A stretch of DNA of 14,826 bases from CAYLZN01 sp964387935 (GCA_964387935.1 CAYLZN010000120.1:1-14826); one strand, 5' to 3'. Shown: positions 1-7,103, counted from the first letter of the stretch. The notes: a model not told the origin generated them from the sequence alone. Made by a program: numbers and translations.

Positions 1-1046
1 AGACGCCCGCTCGGCGTGTAGTAGCGTGCCGTCGTCAGGGCGAGACCCGCCCCCTGGCTGATCCGGTAGATCGATTGGACGAGCGCCTTGCCGAACGAGG
101 TCTCTCCCACCACCAGGGCCCGGTCGTGGTCCTGGAGGGCGCCGCTCACGATCTCCGCCGCGCTGGCCGAGTTGCGATTCACCATCACGACGATCGGCAG
201 CGTCTTCACCGACGGCTCTTCCGTCGCACGGTAGTCCTGATCCGAGTTCGGAACCCGGCCCCGGGTGTAGACGATCAGGTCTCCGCGGTCGAGGAAGCGA
301 TTCGACACCTTGATGGCCTGGTCCAGCGGGCCGCCGGGGTTGTCGCGCAGATCGAGGAGCAGCTGCGTCATGCCCTTCCGCGACAGCTCGTCCAGCGCGC
401 GGCCCAGATCCCGGTCCGTCGTCTCGGAAAAGTCGCGGAGCCGGACGTAGCCCGTCGTCGCGTCGATCATGAAGGCCCCGAGGATGGTCGGGATGTTGAT
501 CTCGTCGCGCTCCACTTCAAGGGTGACCAACTGATCGTAGCCCTGCCGGCGCAGACCGATTTCAACCGTCGTCCCGCGGGGGCCGCGCAGCTCGCCGACC
601 GCCTTCTCGCTGGTCCATCCCTTCGTGTCCTGGCCCTTGATCCGCGCGATCACGTCCCCGCGGCGGACGCCGCGGAGGTACGCCGGGGAGCCCTCGAACA
701 GCGACACGACCGTGATGTCGCCGTCGATGACCTGGATCGTGATGCCGAGGCCGTAGTAGCGGCCCTCCTGTCGCTCGCGCAACTGGGCGTACGCGCGCGG
801 ATCGAGGAAATTCGAGTGCGGGTCGAGCGTCTGCAGCATGCCCTGGATCGCGCCGTAGACGAGGCGGTCCGACGGGACCTCCTCGACGTATTGCGCTTCG
901 ACGGCGGCCAGGGCCTGCGTGAACACCTTGTAGCGTTCCGATACGCGGTCCTGCGTCGCGAGCGCGCTGCGACCGAAGAACCCGCCGACCAGCGCCGACA
1001 CGACGACAACGGTGACCGCCAGGGGCAGCGACCTCGACTGGTGCAT
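1..1046 (-). CDS. S41-family C-terminal processing protease (CtpA/Prc-like), 3' end cut by window edge
   Basis: This is an exported serine protease that trims or degrades envelope proteins from their C-termini. 348 codons are visible before the left edge. Residues 8-22 form a hydrophobic signal or anchor segment. The motif LDPHSNFLDP typical of CTPs follows at about 65-75, then a PDZ domain at about 85-170 (YYGLGITIQVIDGDITVV, SPAYLRGVRRGDVI), then the S41 core. The catalytic dyad is visible by alignment to E. coli Prc: Ser295 in NRNSASAAEI and Lys320 in ETSFGKALVQ, 25 residues apart as in Prc Ser430/Lys455. LTTARYYTPSGR closes the visible part. The start was taken at the ATG whose next residues lead straight into the signal segment. 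The Shine-Dalgarno is weak (AGGA only 3 nt away). It diverges from tatA. The family call is very secure; the physiological substrate cannot be told. Confidence 0.95.
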   Translation of the reverse strand, partial: MHQSRSLPLAVTVVVVSALVGGFFGRSALATQDRVSERYKVFTQALAAVEAQYVEEVPSDRLVYGAIQGMLQTLDPHSNFLDPRAYAQLRERQEGRYYGLGITIQVIDGDITVVSLFEGSPAYLRGVRRGDVIARIKGQDTKGWTSEKAVGELRGPRGTTVEIGLRRQGYDQLVTLEVERDEINIPTILGAFMIDATTGYVRLRDFSETTDRDLGRALDELSRKGMTQLLLDLRDNPGGPLDQAIKVSNRFLDRGDLIVYTRGRVPNSDQDYRATEEPSVKTLPIVVMVNRNSASAAEIVSGALQDHDRALVVGETSFGKALVQSIYRISQGAGLALTTARYYTPSGR

Positions 1047-1055
1047 ATTCCTGCA

Positions 1056-1084
1056 ATCGTACCAAAGTGCTCCGCCAGGCGCAA
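1056..1084 (-). promoter_or_regulatory. Candidate sigma-70 promoter for the S41 protease
   Basis: On the minus strand TTGCGC (1084-1079) is followed after exactly 17 bp by TACGAT (1061-1056). The -10 box ends only 9 nt before the ATG at 1046, so transcription would begin within a few bases of the start codon, giving a leaderless or nearly leaderless mRNA. Alternatively the true start codon lies further inside the gene. Seen by eye only. Confidence 0.4.
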
Positions 1085-1113
1085 CGCGAGACGCCCGGCG
1101 TCGGGCGGCAACC

Positions 1114-1142
1114 TTGACCCCCCCAAACGCCGTTTCTATAAT
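1114..1142 (+). promoter_or_regulatory. Near-consensus sigma-70 promoter of tatAC
   Basis: TTGACC (1114-1119) and a perfect TATAAT (1137-1142) are separated by the ideal 17 bp. Transcription should start near 1149, leaving an untranslated leader of about 125 nt before tatA. The AT-rich -10 stands out sharply in this GC-rich sequence. It is the best housekeeping promoter in the window. Confidence 0.75.
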
Positions 1143-1173
1143 CGTTCCAGAAACTTGCGCGAAGCGGGAGCAG

Positions 1174-1261
1174 GCCGGCCCCAGGCCCCTGGTGGTCGCC
1201 CTGCCGCTGCTGGCCTCTGGCCGGCGTCGGCACCGTCGCGCGGGCCCGGGCAGGGACCCGG
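1174..1261 (+). other. Structured 5' leader of tatAC (two hairpins)
   Basis: Hairpin 1: GCCGGCC (1174-1180) pairs with GGCCGGC (1219-1225). After a 2x2 internal loop, AGGCC (1183-1187) pairs with GGCCT (1212-1216); the terminal loop is 24 nt. Hairpin 2: CCGGG (1246-1250) pairs with CCCGG (1257-1261) around a 6-nt loop and ends directly against the tatA Shine-Dalgarno (AAGGAG, 1262-1267). No known riboswitch class is recognised, and GC richness makes such stems easier to find by chance. A role in mRNA stability or tatA translation is only an inference. Confidence 0.35.
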
Positions 1262-1274
1262 AAGGAGCACGTCG

Positions 1275-1541
1275 ATGTTTGGGTCGATCGGAATGCCCGA
1301 GCTGGTCATCATCTTCTTCATCGCCCTGATCATCTTCGGGCCGCGAAAGCTGCCCGAACTGGGCCGCTCGCTCGGCCGAAGTCTGGGCGAATTCCGCCGC
1401 GCGTCGAACGAACTTCGCAACAGCCTCGAGGAGGAGATCCGCGTCGAGGAACAGCGTGAGGCCCCCAAGCCGGCGCCGCCGCAGGATTCGCCCCAGGCCG
1501 CCGAGTACACGCAGCCGCGCAACGCCGGCCCCGCCGCCTGA
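1275..1541 (+). CDS. tatA: Twin-arginine translocase subunit TatA (TatA/TatE family)
   Basis: This is the pore-forming subunit of the Tat system, which exports folded proteins bearing twin-arginine signal peptides. It is 88 residues long. A short N-terminal membrane helix (about 6-20, ELVIIFFIALIIFG) leads into the family hallmark FGPRKLPELG, then an amphipathic helix (RSLGRSLGEFRRASNELRNS), an acidic stretch (EEEIRVEE) and a Pro/Ala-rich tail. The start is fixed by AAGGAG seven nt upstream. The Glu inside the N-terminal helix region and the GP in the hinge are also seen in TatB, so the protein may serve both TatA and TatB roles; no separate tatB is nearby. tatC follows after 8 nt in the same operon, behind the strong promoter at 1114-1142. 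Confidence 0.93.
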   Translation: MFGSIGMPELVIIFFIALIIFGPRKLPELGRSLGRSLGEFRRASNELRNSLEEEIRVEEQREAPKPAPPQDSPQAAEYTQPRNAGPAA

Positions 1542-1549
1542 CGCGCCCC

Positions 1550-2374
1550 ATGGCGCTCGCGTCGATCTCGCGTCCCCCGGGCCAGGCCCTGCCGCCGGAT
1601 GAGGAGGACCACGACCTCGAGGGTGGCAAGATGTCGTTCCTCGAGCACCTCGACGAACTGCGTGGGCGGCTCATCGTCTCGCTGTCCGCGCTCATCGTCG
1701 GGTTCCTGGTCTCGCTGGTGTTCATCGAACGGCTCTTCGGCTTCATCATGCGGCCGCTGCAGGCCGTGCTGCCGGATGGCGGCAAGCTGATCTACACCGA
1801 GCCGGCAGAGGCGTTCCTGCTCTACATGAAGGTCGCGGCGCTGACCGGCCTGTTCCTGGCCGCGCCGGTCATCCTGTACCAGATCTGGATGTTCATCGCG
1901 CCGGGGCTGTACGCGCACGAGAAGAAGTTCGCGATTCCCTTCGTGCTCAGTTCGACGGTGTTCTTCGTCTCCGGCGCCCTGTTCTCCCATTTCGTCGTGT
2001 TCCCCTGGGCGTGGCGGTTCTTCGCCCAGTTCTCGACCGACTACATGCAGTTCACGCCCAAGATCGCGCCGACCTTCTCGATGTACGTCCGCATGATGCT
2101 CGCCATGGGCCTCGTGTTCGAGATGCCCACGCTGGTGCTGTTCCTCGCCCGTTTCGGGCTCGTCACGCCACGGTTCCTGATTCGCAACACCAAGTACGCC
2201 ATCCTGCTGATCTTCATCGTGGCGGCCGTGATGACCCCGGGGCCGGACGTGGTGTCGCAGAGCCTGATGGCGGCGCCGATGATCCTGCTCTACGGCCTCA
2301 GCATCGCGATCGCCTGGATCGCCCAGCCGCGCAAGCGACCGGATGCCGACCAGGCAACGGCCGACCGCGCCTGA
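1550..2374 (+). CDS. tatC: Twin-arginine translocase subunit TatC
   Basis: This is the integral-membrane receptor of the Tat pathway, which binds the twin-arginine signal peptide and docks TatA. Family landmarks run in order: FLEHLDELRGRL before helix 1, PAEAFLLYMKVAALTG before helix 2, WMFIAPGLYAHEK in the first periplasmic region, FSMYVRMMLAMGLVFEMP, and VMTPGPDVVSQSLMAAPMI near the end; six membrane helices are expected. Two starts are possible. ATG 1550 lies 8 nt after tatA, has no Shine-Dalgarno and adds a 27-residue acidic N-terminus. ATG 1631 (MSFLEHLDEL) has GAGGG at 1619-1623 with 7 nt spacing and gives 247 residues, close to the E. coli length of 258. I keep 1550 because the added stretch has coding-like codon use. 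The usual LYE near the C-terminus reads LYG. Confidence 0.95.
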   Translation: MALASISRPPGQALPPDEEDHDLEGGKMSFLEHLDELRGRLIVSLSALIVGFLVSLVFIERLFGFIMRPLQAVLPDGGKLIYTEPAEAFLLYMKVAALTGLFLAAPVILYQIWMFIAPGLYAHEKKFAIPFVLSSTVFFVSGALFSHFVVFPWAWRFFAQFSTDYMQFTPKIAPTFSMYVRMMLAMGLVFEMPTLVLFLARFGLVTPRFLIRNTKYAILLIFIVAAVMTPGPDVVSQSLMAAPMILLYGLSIAIAWIAQPRKRPDADQATADRA

Positions 2375-2392
2375 GGCCATCCGGCGCCTCGG
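2371..2392. terminator. Small hairpin between convergent tatC and DUF192 genes
   Basis: GAGGC (2373-2377) pairs with GCCTC (2386-2390), extended by a U-G and a C-G pair, with an 8-nt loop. It overlaps the tatC stop codon and lies just beyond the stop of the convergent DUF192 gene, where a two-way terminator would be expected. There is no U-tract on either side, so the call is weak. Confidence 0.22.
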
Positions 2393-2398
2393 CCCGCC

Positions 2399-2875
2399 TC
2401 ACCGGGGCGTGGTCGCCCGTGGTCCCGCGATGCCACGGAACTGCAGCACGTCGCCCACCTCGAGAGCGTGCCGGCGGGCGACGCCCGACGCCACCTCCAG
2501 CACGTAGACGGCCGTGTCGGCGGCGGGCGGATACGAGGGACAGGGATCCGCCTTGCAGGGCGGCACCGAGTGCGCGATATGGAGGATGCGTCGATCCGCG
2601 GCGAGCCAGACGATGTCCAGCGGGATCAGGGTGTTCTTCATCCAGAAGGCGTGCGGACCAGGCTCGTCGAACACGAAGACCATGCCCTCCTCAGGGGCGA
2701 GGGCGGTGCGGAACATGAGCCCTCGTTGACGGGCCTCCGGGGTCGCCGCGATCTCGGCCGACACGCGGGTCTGGTCCGGGAAGATCACGTCACCGCGCGG
2801 GGCCGCCAGTTGCGCCAGCGCGGTACTCGCTGTGGCCATCGCGAGAACGCCCCACAGCCACACACGGCCACCCAT
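2399..2875 (-). CDS. Exported DUF192 family protein
   Basis: It is 158 residues long. An N-terminal signal peptide (about 1-21, ending STALAQ) precedes a single DUF192 domain. Its signatures are present: TPEARQRGLMFRTAL, GMVFVFDEPGPHAFWMKNTL, IPLDIVWLAADRRI, and a C-terminal VLEVASGVARRHALEVGDVL. A Cys pair (PPCKADPCPSYPP) follows the core, a variant seen in part of the family. The biochemical function of DUF192 is not established, so none is assigned. The start is well supported: GAGGTGA lies about 6 nt upstream and the signal peptide begins immediately. It converges on tatC and is divergent from the HEAT-repeat gene, so it probably has its own promoter in the short gap at 2876-2918. Confidence 0.9.
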   Translation of the reverse strand: MGGRVWLWGVLAMATASTALAQLAAPRGDVIFPDQTRVSAEIAATPEARQRGLMFRTALAPEEGMVFVFDEPGPHAFWMKNTLIPLDIVWLAADRRILHIAHSVPPCKADPCPSYPPAADTAVYVLEVASGVARRHALEVGDVLQFRGIAGPRATTPR

Positions 2876-2918
2876 CGATGTCACCTCAAGTAGAATCAGG
2901 CGTCCATCATACGATGTC
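2876..2918. promoter_or_regulatory. Short divergent promoter gap (DUF192 / HEAT-repeat gene)
   Basis: The 43-bp gap must hold signals for both directions. On the minus strand TATGAT (2911-2906) is a reasonable -10 for the DUF192 gene. On the plus strand TAGAAT (2891-2896) could serve the HEAT-repeat gene. No convincing -35 partners are visible, so both assignments are tentative. Confidence 0.3.
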
Positions 2919-3968
2919 GTGGTGATCAAACGCTCGTCTGCCGCCGAGGGTGCCCGCCTGCTCGAGACGTTGTTCTCGGGGGATGGCGTGGCGCGCGAGG
3001 CAGCCGCCGCCCGCCTCGCCATTCTCGGGGCACGGGTGGTCGATCGCCTCACAGCGACCCTCGGGGGCCTGCAACAACCGGCGCACGTCGTGGCAGTCCT
3101 GGACGTCCTGGAGCGCATCGGCGACCCTCGCGGCGCCGCGGCTGCAGAACCGCTGCTCGAAGACCCACGCGAGGGGGTGGCCGCGGCCGCCGTGGCGGTG
3201 GTCCGGCGCGCGCTGCAGGCCGAGGGGCCGGAAACCGCGGCGCGGGCCATGGACGCCCTGGTCAAGGCCACCTCGAACCCGGCGCGCCCGGAACACGTGC
3301 GGATGCTTGCCCGCGACGCCCTGGCCGATCTGCCCGTCGATGTGCTGGCGTCGCTGCGACGTCGCTGGCCAGACCTGCCGGAGCCCAGGGCCGAGGCGGA
3401 GTCGGCGGTCCCTCCTGCGCAGCCGGTGGACACCAGCGCCCTCACGACGTGGGCGGAGTGCTCGGGCCGGGAGTTGTCGGCCGACGAAATCCGGCAAGTG
3501 GTTGCCCGGGACGGCGTCGGTCTGCCCCTGCCCGTCCTCCATCGCACGATCGAGCGACTCCGTGCCCTGGAGGCGGGCGCCGTCCCCGGTGCCGCCAGGG
3601 ACTGGCTGGCCGTGCGGGGCGTGGTTCACCAGGTCCTCGCCGATCGAGGCAGCCGGGTAGCGCTCTACGACCTGAGGGAGAGCCTCGAGCGGAACGCGGC
3701 CAGCCTCACCGTGCACATGCTGGCCGCCCTTGGCGCCCTGGGCGACTCGTCGTGCCTGGAACCCGTCGCGGCCGCCTGGGCCCAGTCCCCTGAGCCGTGG
3801 CTGAAAGGGCAGTTGCAGGACGTCTTCGCGACCATCGCCGGACGGGAAGGCCTCACGCGCCGACACGTCGTGCTCAAGCGCATCGGCGCGCACCACCCCG
3901 CGCTCGTCGCGTCCCTCAGTACGCCTTTGCGAACCAGGCCGTCTCGACGGCCGGCGCCGCGCACCTGA
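2919..3968 (+). CDS. HEAT-repeat (PBS-lyase-like) protein of unknown function
   Basis: About 349 residues, rich in Ala, Arg and Leu, with helical pairs in a HEAT-like pattern, for example VAREAAAARLAILGARVVDR, HVVAVLDVLERIGDPRGAAA and EGVAAAAVAVVRRAL in the first 130 residues. A linker with Pro/Ala/Glu (about 150-175) precedes a second helical region. There is no signal peptide or membrane helix, so it is probably a cytosolic scaffold or protein-binding protein; no enzyme motif is seen. The start is uncertain: GTG 2919 or GTG 2922, both without a clear Shine-Dalgarno, while the first in-frame ATG (2832) would overlap the divergent DUF192 gene by 44 bp. The last 53 bp overlap the 3' end of convergent proS. 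A role linked to its neighbours cannot be inferred. Confidence 0.75.
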   Translation: MVIKRSSAAEGARLLETLFSGDGVAREAAAARLAILGARVVDRLTATLGGLQQPAHVVAVLDVLERIGDPRGAAAAEPLLEDPREGVAAAAVAVVRRALQAEGPETAARAMDALVKATSNPARPEHVRMLARDALADLPVDVLASLRRRWPDLPEPRAEAESAVPPAQPVDTSALTTWAECSGRELSADEIRQVVARDGVGLPLPVLHRTIERLRALEAGAVPGAARDWLAVRGVVHQVLADRGSRVALYDLRESLERNAASLTVHMLAALGALGDSSCLEPVAAAWAQSPEPWLKGQLQDVFATIAGREGLTRRHVVLKRIGAHHPALVASLSTPLRTRPSRRPAPRT

Positions 3969-5400
3969 CGCACGATCCGGTCGGCCGGGGCGATCCGAAC
4001 GGGATGTTCCGGATGGTCGCCTGCGTGTCGGTCTTGATCTGCGCCTCGCACTCGGCGCTGCCGCACCAGGGGGCGATCACGAACCCCGGACGCCCCTCCA
4101 TCAACTGCGTGAACGTCGTCCAGTCGTGTGCCACCTGCGTGCGCTCCTCGCGGAACGCCCGCGCTCTCAGGAGCAGCTGCGCCTGGATCGTGTCGAGCGT
4201 GGCGAGCACGGTGGCCTCGAGCCCTTCCATCGGGGCCACCTGCTTCTCACGCGTGTCACGTCGTGCCAGGATCACCGAGCCCTTCTCGATGTCCTTCGGC
4301 CCGATCTCGAGCCGGAGCGGCACGCCCCGCATCTCCCACTCCGCGAACTTCCATCCCGGCGTGTTGGTGTCGCGGTCATCCAGGTAGACGCGCACGCCAT
4401 GACGGACGAGGCGGTCGCGGAGGTCACGTGCCACCGGCAGCACCGTTTCCTGCCAGTTCCCTTTCGAGATCGGGACGATGACGACCTGATACGGGGCCAC
4501 GCGCGGGGGCAGCACCAGCCCGTTGTCGTCGCCGTGCGTCATGATGACGCCTCCGATCAACCTCGTGGACACACCCCACGAGGTGGTCCAGGCGTACTGC
4601 AGGGCCTTGTCGCGCCCCTGGAACTGGATGCCGAAGGCCTTGGCGAAGTTCTGGCCCAGGTTGTGCGACGTCCCGGCCTGCAACGCCCGCCCGTCCCCCA
4701 TCAGGGCCTCGATCGAATAGGTCATCGAGGCGCCGGCGAACTTCTCGCTGTCGCTCTTCCGGCCATCGACCACCGGCATGGCGAGGACACTCTCGGCGAA
4801 TTCCTTGTAGAGGCCGAGGATCTTCAGCGTCTCTTCCTGGGCTTCGTCGGCGGTTTCGTGCGCGGTGTGGCCTTCCTGCCAGAGGAACTCGGTCGTGCGG
4901 AGGAACGGCCGCGTCACCTTCTCCCAGCGCACGACGTTCGCCCACTGGTTGATCAGCACCGGCAGGTCCCGCCAGGAGTGAATCCACTTCGCGTACATCG
5001 TGCCGATGATGGCCTCGGAGGTGGGCCGCACGATCAGCTTCTCCTCGAGGTCCTCGGTGCCGCCCCTCGTCACCCAGGCCACCTGCGGCGCGAACCCCTC
5101 GACGTGTTCCGCCTCGCGGTTGAGCAGGCTCTCCGGAATGAAGAGCGGAAAGTACGCGTTGACGTGCCCCGTGCTCTTGAAGCGCTGGTCGAGCTGGCCC
5201 TCCTCCTCGAGCGCGTCGAGCTGCTGCTGGATCTGCTCCCAGATCGCATCGCCGTAGGGCCGGATCACCATGCAGCCTTTCACCGGCGAGTAGTCCGCCA
5301 GCTCGGCCCGCTGGACCACGTCCAGGTACCAGCGCGAGAAATCCTCGCTCTGCTTCGTGATGGCCGTCACCACACCTTCGGTCGTCTGCTTCTCCGCCAT
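3916..5400 (-). CDS. proS: Prolyl-tRNA synthetase, short archaeal/eukaryote-like type (class II)
   Basis: It charges tRNA-Pro with proline in the cytoplasm. It is 494 residues long, the short form without the bacterial editing insertion. Visible landmarks: FSRWYLDVVQRAELADYSPV at the N-terminus, the TSE loop (IVRPTSEAIIG), motif 2 (RTTEFLWQEGHTAHET), motif 3 region (STRLIGGVIMTHGDDNGLVL), an anticodon-binding domain (VVIVPISKGNW), and a C-terminal zinc domain with Cys446, Cys451, Cys477 and Cys480. It ends in WFAKAY; the terminal Tyr is characteristic of this type. The chosen start (MAEKQTTEG) has AAGGA 8 nt upstream, inside the last codons of nadB, only 4 nt after the nadB stop. A longer in-frame extension back to 5445 would overlap nadB and is unlikely. 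It is co-transcribed with nadB. Confidence 0.96.
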   Translation of the reverse strand: MAEKQTTEGVVTAITKQSEDFSRWYLDVVQRAELADYSPVKGCMVIRPYGDAIWEQIQQQLDALEEEGQLDQRFKSTGHVNAYFPLFIPESLLNREAEHVEGFAPQVAWVTRGGTEDLEEKLIVRPTSEAIIGTMYAKWIHSWRDLPVLINQWANVVRWEKVTRPFLRTTEFLWQEGHTAHETADEAQEETLKILGLYKEFAESVLAMPVVDGRKSDSEKFAGASMTYSIEALMGDGRALQAGTSHNLGQNFAKAFGIQFQGRDKALQYAWTTSWGVSTRLIGGVIMTHGDDNGLVLPPRVAPYQVVIVPISKGNWQETVLPVARDLRDRLVRHGVRVYLDDRDTNTPGWKFAEWEMRGVPLRLEIGPKDIEKGSVILARRDTREKQVAPMEGLEATVLATLDTIQAQLLLRARAFREERTQVAHDWTTFTQLMEGRPGFVIAPWCGSAECEAQIKTDTQATIRNIPFGSPRPTGSCVRCAAPAVETAWFAKAY

Positions 5401-5404
5401 GCCG

Positions 5405-7021
5405 TCATTCCTTCTCGAGGGACGAGTCTCCCAGCCACCGGTCACCCACGTGTCGCCGCCACCGCTCGTCGTCGCGTCGCGGGAAGTCGTCGCGGTAGTG
5501 TCCGCCGCGGCTCTCCTCGCGACGCAACGCTCCCCGCGCCATCAGCCAGCCGACGAGGCGCTGGTTGGCGTGCTCCTCCGCGCGGCAGCGGCTGCTCCCC
5601 GTACCCGCGGAGGGCCCCTGCTCGCGCGCGGGGGCCGCGTCGCCGTCGCCCGGCGCCGAGAGGTCACCGAGGGCCTGTTCGAGCTCCACGCGCGACCGCA
5701 CGAGCCCGACCTTGTCCCACATCACCTGTCGAACTCCGGCCAGCGTCAGGCGCCCCGGCCCGCGCGGGATCGCCCGGGGATGCCCCTCTTCGCCTTCCCA
5801 CGACGCGGGCCACGCTTGCGACTGCTCGACGAACTGCCGCATCGCCGTGGCCGCCCGCCCGCCGAACACCAGCCCTTCGAGCAGCGAGTTGCTCGCCAGC
5901 CGGTTCGCGCCGTGCACACCCGTGCAGGCCACTTCGCCCGCGGCGAACAGGCCTGGGAGCGAGGTCCTGGCGTCGAGGTCGGTCACGACACCGCCCATCA
6001 CGTAGTGCGCCGCCGGGGCCACGGGCAGCAGGTCCCGGGCGAGGTCGAGTCCGGCAGCCCGGCACGCCGCCGAGATCGCGGGAAACCGGGCGTGGACCCA
6101 TGCCGCGTCCAGGTGTTGCAGCGACAGGAACACTCCGGCACCACTCCGCTGCACCTCCAGGACGATGGCTCTCGACACGCGGTCGCGGGGGGCCAGCTCG
6201 CCCGCGGCCTCGTAGTGCGTCATGAAGGTCTCACCCGCCGCGTTGAACAGGCGCGCCCCTTCGCCGCGCAGGGCCTCGGACAGCAGAAAGGGGGCGGCGC
6301 CAGGCACCTGAAGGGCTGTGGGATGGAACTGCACGAACTCCAGGTCGGTGACCCGGGCGCCCGCGCGATACGCCAGCGCGATCCCGTCTCCGGTGGCCAC
6401 CGGCGGGTTGGTCGTGAACCGGTACACCTGGCCGGCCCCGCCCGTCGCCAGCAGCGTCGCCGAGGCGCGCACCTCGAGCTCGGTGTCGCACGCGTCCAGG
6501 AACCGCACGCCAGCGCACCGTCCGTGCTCGACGAGCACGTCGATGGCCATCGCGTTGTCGAGCACGTGCGGCGGGCCGATCTCACTGAGCCGGCTCCACA
6601 GCGTCCTGCCAATCTCCCGTCCGGTGGCGTCGCGGGCGTGCAGCACGCGTCGCACCGTGTGCGCGGCCTCGCGACCGAGCGCGAACTCGCCGTTCGCCTC
6701 ACGGTCGAAGCGCGCGCCCCACGCCGCCAGCGCGCGCACGTCGCGCACGCCCTCCTGGACGAGGACGTCCACACTCGCCGCATCGCACAGCCCATCGCCA
6801 GCGGCCAGCGTGTCCTGGGCGTGGAGAGCCGGCGAGTCGTCTGCACCGACGGCCGCGGCAATGCCGCCCTGCGCGTAGCCGGTATTGCTCTCCGCGGGTT
6901 CGGCCTTGGTGAGGGCGATCACGCGACCGGCGCCCGCAAGGCCGATCGCCGCCCGCAGCGCGGCGATGCCGCTCCCGACGATGACGTAGTCTGCCGTGAG
7001 TCCCACGCGTCGCTCCACCAT
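5405..7021 (-). CDS. nadB: L-aspartate oxidase
   Basis: This FAD enzyme oxidises L-aspartate to iminoaspartate, the first step of de novo NAD synthesis, upstream of quinolinate synthase (NadA). It is 538 residues. The Rossmann FAD motif is at the N-terminus (DYVIVGSGIAALRAAIGLA). Succinate dehydrogenase/NadB family motifs follow: SNTGYAQGGIAAAV, HTVRRVLHARDATGREI, LEFVQFHPTAL, EALRGEGARL, and the C-terminal FAD site from HYVMGGVVTD through GVHGANRLASNSLLEGLVFG. The helical C-terminal domain ends with ESRGGHYRDDFP. A low-complexity Gly/Ala/Pro stretch after the DLSAPGDGD motif (about 450-475) looks like a loop insertion. Upstream is a divergent gap with aroB. nadA and nadC are not in the window. 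The ATG start has only a weak purine stretch upstream. Confidence 0.96.
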   Translation of the reverse strand: MVERRVGLTADYVIVGSGIAALRAAIGLAGAGRVIALTKAEPAESNTGYAQGGIAAAVGADDSPALHAQDTLAAGDGLCDAASVDVLVQEGVRDVRALAAWGARFDREANGEFALGREAAHTVRRVLHARDATGREIGRTLWSRLSEIGPPHVLDNAMAIDVLVEHGRCAGVRFLDACDTELEVRASATLLATGGAGQVYRFTTNPPVATGDGIALAYRAGARVTDLEFVQFHPTALQVPGAAPFLLSEALRGEGARLFNAAGETFMTHYEAAGELAPRDRVSRAIVLEVQRSGAGVFLSLQHLDAAWVHARFPAISAACRAAGLDLARDLLPVAPAAHYVMGGVVTDLDARTSLPGLFAAGEVACTGVHGANRLASNSLLEGLVFGGRAATAMRQFVEQSQAWPASWEGEEGHPRAIPRGPGRLTLAGVRQVMWDKVGLVRSRVELEQALGDLSAPGDGDAAPAREQGPSAGTGSSRCRAEEHANQRLVGWLMARGALRREESRGGHYRDDFPRRDDERWRRHVGDRWLGDSSLEKE

Positions 7022-7064
7022 GGGGTCACGGCCCCTGGCGGGCGCGTGGCCCGGAGGCCAATCT

Positions 7065-7073
7065 TGCTATCCT
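7065..7073 (+). promoter_or_regulatory. Extended -10 promoter candidate for aroB
   Basis: TGCTATCCT fits the extended -10 pattern TGnTAnnnT. The start point would be near 7080, giving a leader of about 24 nt to the aroB ATG. No good -35 is seen, as is common for extended -10 promoters. It overlaps the opposite-facing element at 7069-7077. Confidence 0.38.
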
Positions 7074-7077
7074 ACCA
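7069..7077 (-). promoter_or_regulatory. Extended -10 promoter candidate for nadB-proS
   Basis: Read on the minus strand the bases give TGGTAGGAT, again TGnTAnnnT. The start point would be near 7062 with a leader of about 40 nt to nadB. No good -35 is visible. Five bases (7069-7073) are shared with the plus-strand element at 7065-7073. Confidence 0.35.
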
Positions 7078-7103
7078 CTGCGCCATGGGCGGACCCGCGC
7101 ATC

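Noticed and set aside
75..1541. Long plus-strand reading frame of 488 codons covering the protease and tatA
   Set aside because: Its first part is the antisense of the S41 protease, whose motifs are unmistakable; only the last 88 codons (tatA) are real.
4126..6225. Plus-strand reading frame of 699 codons opposite proS and nadB
   Set aside because: Rich in Arg/Pro/Ala/His with no recognisable domain; it is a GC-rich antisense shadow of two clear genes.
7060..7090. CTACCACTGCGCCA resembling the complement of a tRNA D-arm
   Set aside because: No cloverleaf, anticodon arm or acceptor stem can be formed around it.
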